Assembly: GCA_009760855.2 (NCBI GenBank)
Contig: WPIO01000064.1
Span: 2,061,501-2,125,500, forward strand
Direction: 5' to 3'
DNA: 64,000 nucleotides
Source: Cristatella mucedo
Taxonomy: Eukaryota > Bryozoa > Phylactolaemata > Cristatellidae
In this document: positions 58,668-64,000 of the stretch, piece by piece
Layout: each line of letters starts with the position of its first letter
Numbering within the stretch: the first letter of the stretch is position 1
The notes under the pieces: model-generated
What the model was told of the DNA's origin: nothing
What the model saw: the letters and a program-made list of their open reading frames with translations, nothing else
The model's database searches: none
Program-made: the position numbers and the translations under genes

Positions 58668-59583
58668 AATAATAATAGGCTGTATGTATAGTGCCCTGAG
58701 AGAACTTAGTCTCTATCTAAGTGCTTTATAACACGAGGCAAGAGAATCGGTACCTCAGGGTTGGTGACGTGCACTTTATCAAGCATGCAAAAGCAGACCG
58801 GTGTCGTACTTAGGCCAGTATGCTAAATAAGGCAAACGTGAAGATCGCGTGGTGGCCACCGGTTGGTAAGACCTATGGCTCGCTTGGTAAGACCTATGGC
58901 TATAAACATGCACTGAGTCATGCACAGGTACCCATGCCTACCATATAGGAACAAAAGAGGTTCACTGGGGCGAAAAGAAAGCCTGCCGGAGCAGAGGCCG
59001 GAACAGGTGACATTTAGCTAAGACTTAAAGGATGCACTGTCATTGCAAGTAGTGAATGTAGCCGGCAGCGAGTTCCAATCTTTCGGTCAATGCGAGCTGA
59101 CGACTTGATCACCAAAAGATATCAATTCAGTGCGAGGGATAGCGAGATGACTAAACAAAATACTAGCTGATTCAACAGCCTCTTTTGTATAGCGACATAA
59201 AAAAGGGCCTTTACGGCTATCGCCACCGCTTGCAGTGGCAATTAAGGATCTCCCACCGAAGGATTCGAACCCACGACCTCAAGACTGATGAGGTCGTGAA
59301 AAGCAGCCGCCTTGCCTAGTGTGCCATGCTGCAGAGCGGGTGCTGCAAGAGTACGTTGGAGGAGCAAGGCGGTCTGGTAGGTCGGCTGGTGCCAACGAGT
59401 TGATTTACCTGTAAGCCAGACTGAGTGTGGTGTTGAAATCGATTCGATGCTTGACAGGGAGCAGGTGAAGCTCAGACGGAAGTGGAGTGATGTGGAAACT
59501 ACACAGTTGACACACTAGACAGCAAGCTGCCGAGTTTCGCACCAGTTGCAGACGAATAAGGGCACAATGCGGCAGACCAGCGT
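58668..59583 (-). mobile_element. LINE fragment (related family), inverted, with SINE inside
   Basis: AATAATAATA tail and a stem-loop variant (GCCCTGAGAGAACTTAGTCT, CTATCTAAGTGCTTTATA) at 58668-58730. Then come the 3' region and, beyond the SINE at 59155-59335, the minus-strand block IRLQLVRNSAACCLVCQLCS, FHITPLPSELHLLPVKHRID (59560-59410). It is diverged from LINE-A but clearly of the same group. Confidence 0.7.
59155..59335 (-). mobile_element. SINE-1, inverted, inside a LINE
   Basis: ACTAGCTGATTCAACAGCCT, CTTTTGTATAGCGACATAAA, CCACCGCTTGCAGTGGCAAT, GGATTCGAACCCACGACCTC (B box) and CCTTGCCTAGTGTGCCATGC (A box). Confidence 0.85.
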
Positions 59584-60825
59584 GTCCTTTGGCTAGCTGC
59601 CTGTGCCGTGTATATAATTTCCTTTCTGGCAGTGTGCACTGCATGCATGTCACATGTCCTAATTGCAACTACGCGAGCCAAGGTGAGACTGTGCTGACGT
59701 TCATGTGGCCAGAGGCTCTTGGCGTTGCATGTGACAGGCCTAGTGCCCGTAAGCTGTATTGGCCTCAGTGTTACGTTCAAACCGTGAAGCTCAACTTGTA
59801 GTACCTCTGGCTAGTGGGGATGTCTCTGGCATTTTTGGCTGGTACATAAGCACAGCCTAACCTTCTTCGGGTCTACTCAGCTGCGCACATACCATTGCGC
59901 ATACGCTCAGCCGCTGCTGCACATACAGAAGTGGCAGTAGGACAGTGTGAGCAGGTCTTCTGTATGGCTGGATTGAAATGGCATGTGGGTTACAAATATG
60001 TCTCATAATTGTCCTCTGAGTGTTTTTTAGTAGCACCCCAACGGGATATCGTACTGCTAAATTCGTGGTGGAGGAGAACTCCCCCTCCTCCTCAACCCAG
60101 GAACCAAGGACAGGTGCCATACCAACTCTTTCTTGCATGTCGACAGTTACCGTGTCTGCTAGAAGTTGGCACCCTGCGAGCCCTTGCACGGGTTTAGCCT
60201 GCGTGCCCAGAGAGGAAACCTGGACTGATCGTCAATCAAGGGGCATATATACGATGACTTCCTGTGTCACAAAGGTCTTGTCCTGTGATAAGTTGCTCCT
60301 CCTCTGTATACTTTCCTCTACTGGTAGAGCAAATTAGTGAATGCATGATCACATATATGGAAGCACACAAGGGTGGAAGAGAGAGAGAATGTGCACCAGG
60401 CAAGAAGGAGAGAAGTTCAGCGTCGATCGGCAGTCGTCACAGTAATTGGAGCAGCAGCTGGTTTCTGTAAGGTGTCGTTGCATAGTAGGTGTAGCCGCAT
60501 GTCGTTCGACAACCTCACGAAATGCTCACATGACTGGCAAGCCCGGCGGCACCCGATGACGCGAGAACTGCTTTCAAGATTGCTTATTCTGAATGACTTA
60601 GAGATCACCAGGGGCATGGCCCGATGCTTAGCCCCTTTTGCGCCGTTAGTGAAAGCCGGCAAGGTTCGGTGTGAGAGGGATGCGTGGCTAATGCCTTCTG
60701 GCACAGATTGGTTATCTGGTTTTCAGCTTGTTTTTACAGCACTCTTATTTTTGGCCGTTTCTCTGTTGTATTCTGATGCCATCCCCTTCCTGTGAGAATG
60801 CCGAACAGCACTCTGTATAAACACT
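59584..60825. other. Intron sequence, no gene recognised
   Basis: Frames of 100-140 codons on both strands (for example + 60373-60795), without recognisable domains. Confidence 0.45.
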
Positions 60826-60905
60826 CATAATAATAATAATACATTTGATATAGTGCCCTCAGAGGACTCAATCTCTTTCAAGGCACTTCACATTTGCTGC
60901 AATAT
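60826..60905 (-). mobile_element. LINE-A terminal fragment, inverted
   Basis: AATAATAATAATACATTTGA, stem-loop complement (GCCCTCAGAGGACTCAATCT) and CACTTCACATTTGCTGCAA. Only about 80 bp. Confidence 0.85.
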
Positions 60906-60988
60906 ATGGCAATGTACATTTTCTTAGATCTAGTTGCCCATGGGAGGAGTCAGGAGAGGTTAGGCTTGATGCTGCCTCCCACACACAT

Positions 60989-60994
<6 letters not shown>

Positions 60995-61049
<55 letters not shown>
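60995..61049. repeat. (CA)n microsatellite
   Basis: About 27 CA units. Confidence 0.97.
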
Positions 61050-61053
<4 letters not shown>

Positions 61054-61635
61054 CAAGGCCATCGGGATTTTTTTCGGTCGTAGTGGCTGCCCTTTGAGCG
61101 TTCCCAGTATTAGCAGCCGGAAGCCACATCTGCAGTGCACAGGTGGCTTCCACATGCTGGGTGTGCTCGGTCCTCAGACACACGACCGGCACAGGTCTTA
61201 CTGTATCCTTGCTTGACGTTAACAGTACCGGACACGCCTGACCGTTCTGCCGTGCATGTAATTGGAGAGCTTCCTGGTTCATCGTCTCGGGTGAGCTCCT
61301 TCCTAGCGAGCTAGAACGCTCAGCTCCCCGGATCCTGACGAATGTTTCCTTGCCAAATTTAACTTCTATTGTCCTACGTTCAGTGGAATTGACAAAAGCA
61401 TAAGCAGCAGTGCTGGCTGTTGTGCAGCAGTGGCTACAGAGACCCTACTGCCGGTTATTCGAGCTGGTGCTAGTTTGCTCTCTGGCTGGTCCGACTCGGC
61501 AAGCTGTCCCTACCAGGCAGTCTCTTTCAGTCCTTAGTCTGCATTCCAAAACCGCCCTCTCATTCAATTGACCTGGCGGCCTCCCCTCTCTAAACATTTG
61601 TTGTCTCTTGAGGGGGACAGAAAGCTTCCTGGTTT
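61050..61635. other. Intron sequence, no gene recognised
   Basis: No recognisable features. Confidence 0.5.
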
Positions 61636-62185
61636 TTATAATAAGAATAACACATTCGATAACGCGCCCTCAGAGAACTTAAATCTTTCTGGGTGCTTTA
61701 TATTTGCTGCAAAGGAAACACGATCGAATGGTTAATGGTAGCATGCTCGATAAACAACAAGAATAACATGGTTAGGGGTGACATGCACAGAGTCAGCATG
61801 CAAGTGTGGTTAGTAGCAGCATGCACAGGGTTAGCACCCATAAGCACGTAAAGAAGGAATCACATGGACCCACTAAATGCTGTCCTAAATAGACGCATTT
61901 TTAGTTTCTTTTTAAATGTGGTCAAGTCAGGAGATGTCGTGACTCAAGACGGGAGGTTCCAGGCTTTGGGAGCATACGAACTAAAGGCACGGTCTACAAA
62001 GGATTTGAGGTTTATACGAGATATAGGTAAACAATGAGATGCCAAAAATCTGTTGGTACTATGCTTAACTTGGTGGTGGAGTATATCTGAGAGATAGGCT
62101 GGAGCCAAAGAATGATGGGACCTAAAAGTGAGTGACAAAACCTTGAAGTCGATGCGTTGCTTGACTAGTAGCCAGAGCACTTGTT
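61636..62185 (-). mobile_element. LINE-A 3' end, inverted
   Basis: ATAATAAGAATAACACATTC, stem-loop complement, 3' noncoding region, then the minus-strand block KQRIDFKVLSLTFRSHHSLA, PAYLSDILHHQVKHSTNRFL, AFSSYAPKAWNLPS (62180-61944). Confidence 0.85.
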
Positions 62186-62214
62186 AAATGTGTCATTCCA
62201 ATAGGGCTTTGTAA

Positions 62215-63269
<1,055 letters not shown>

Positions 63270-63358
63270 AAAATCCTTATTTGAACTGGATTCGACCTAG
63301 GACAGCAGGGTCCAGAATCCACGACACCGACCGCTAAGCCACTGGGGCTGCTTAGTAA
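63270..63358 (-). mobile_element. tRNA-like SINE head, third type, inverted
   Basis: The reverse complement reads AGCCCCAGTGGCTTAGCGGT (A box) and TAGGTCGAATCCAG (B box). Spacing between the boxes is tRNA-like, but the acceptor stem does not pair well and the head runs into an AT-rich body, so I call it a SINE, not a tRNA gene. Confidence 0.5.
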
Positions 63359-63363
63359 CTGCG

Positions 63364-63530
63364 AGCCGTGATGGCACACTGGGTAAGACGGTTGCTTTCA
63401 TGACCTCCGTCCCGAGGTCGTGGGTTCGATTCCTGTGGTGGGCAATCCTTTATCGCCACTGCAAGCGGTGGTGATAACCGTAAAGGCTCTTCTGTCGCTA
63501 TACAAAAAGAGGCTGTTTAAGCAGCTAGGA
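63364..63530 (+). mobile_element. SINE-1 (tRNA-derived)
   Basis: A box GATGGCACACTGGGTAAGAC, B box GGGTTCGATTCC, body ATCGCCACTGCAAGCGGTGG and end GTCGCTATACAAAAAGAGGC with an ATTTATTTA tail. Very close to the copy at 17585. Confidence 0.88.
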
Positions 63531-63927
63531 TTTATTTATTTAGGATTCTGTCTGCTTTGCCTTGCTTTGTCTCTGCCTTGCTTTCGGAAGCTCTCTGTCT
63601 GCTTTGCCCACCTTATTGCGGTGATGGCCTGAGGAGGGACTGCAATTTGTCATCTGGCGTGCACCCTGTGTGTAGCCTGCTCGCCACCAACTGGCTGATC
63701 TGCTCTGTAGAACTCGGCAATTCTTGTCCGCTCAGACCCCTGACCAAGCCCGAGGGCCAGCACTTTGTCGTCTGCTAGCTCCCAGTGAGAGCTTGACGTT
63801 TCTTATCGGTTTACTAACTGCCAGGGCCTCGGGTAAAACAGACAATAGCTTCCGCTCTGTTACCGTTATTGTCAATGTAAGGCTTTAAATTTAGCCTGCA
63901 GCCTTAAAGGGAGACCTACCTAAGAGT
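63531..63927. other. Intron sequence, no gene recognised
   Basis: CTGCTTTGCC/CTTGCTTTG repeats loosely near 63548-63610. No coding feature. Confidence 0.5.
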
Positions 63928-64000
63928 CGTGAGCTGTCGTGAGCGTCGCAGTTGCCACATTACTCCACTTCTCGCCGACCTGCACTGGCTACCAGTCAAG
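63928..64000 (+). mobile_element. LINE-A fragment, cut by the window edge
   Basis: GAGCTGTCGTGAGCGTCGCA, then TTGCCACATTACTCCACTTC and the HWLPVK block, continuing past the end of the window. Confidence 0.88.

Overview
This is a eukaryotic (animal) genomic window. It has mixed base composition, large introns with GT/AG borders, long CT/GA and GT/CA microsatellites, CpG-rich islands, tRNA-derived SINEs and many decayed non-LTR retrotransposons. Nothing in it looks prokaryotic. The only confidently recognisable host gene is a G protein-coupled receptor kinase of the GRK4/5/6 subfamily (vertebrate GRK5, insect Gprk2), on the + strand. Its sequence is invertebrate-like (for example the YGYVxxQQPIG segment of exon 3 resembles insect Gprk2), but I cannot name the species.

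GRK locus (about 18.1 kb to the window end). Two different first coding exons are visible, at 18156-18210 and 33154-33205. Each lies in its own CpG-rich island and each ends in phase 1, so each can splice in frame to the same exon 2 at 45196-45279. Exons 3 (51201-51316), 4 (55837-55914), 5 (56033-56130), 6 (56306-56398) and 7 (62703-62907) follow with consistent phases. They encode the N-terminal helix, the basic lipid-binding segment, the RGS-homology domain and the start of the kinase domain (Gly-rich loop and ATP-binding Lys). The catalytic loop and C-terminus lie beyond the window. The first-exon route gives 243 or 242 codons up to the end of exon 7.

Left part (1-18 kb). Up to about 15.8 kb this is a repeat graveyard. 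Two CR1/L2-like LINE families dominate. I call them LINE-A (3' end with a stem-loop and an ATT-type tail) and LINE-B (ACATT-type tail). They occur in both orientations and are often nested. At 12.2-14.5 kb there is a roughly 2.3 kb imperfect palindrome of 160-170 bp satellite units, bounded by two oppositely oriented SINEs. At 16.0-17.2 kb there is a plausible Gln/Pro-rich exon of an unidentified gene and a possible second exon.

Introns of the GRK gene (18-62.7 kb) hold more LINE-A/B copies, at least two tRNA-derived SINE families (one sharing its 3' end with LINE-A), a Tc1/mariner-like relic with long terminal inverted repeats at 39.2-40.25 kb and a partial sibling at 52.5-53.0 kb. They also hold several short-spacer perfect inverted repeats, tandem duplications and decayed minus-strand coding relics that I could not identify. 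Apart from the GRK exons and perhaps the 16-kb exons, I see no other convincing host gene. All calls are by eye from the sequence, and no database search was run.
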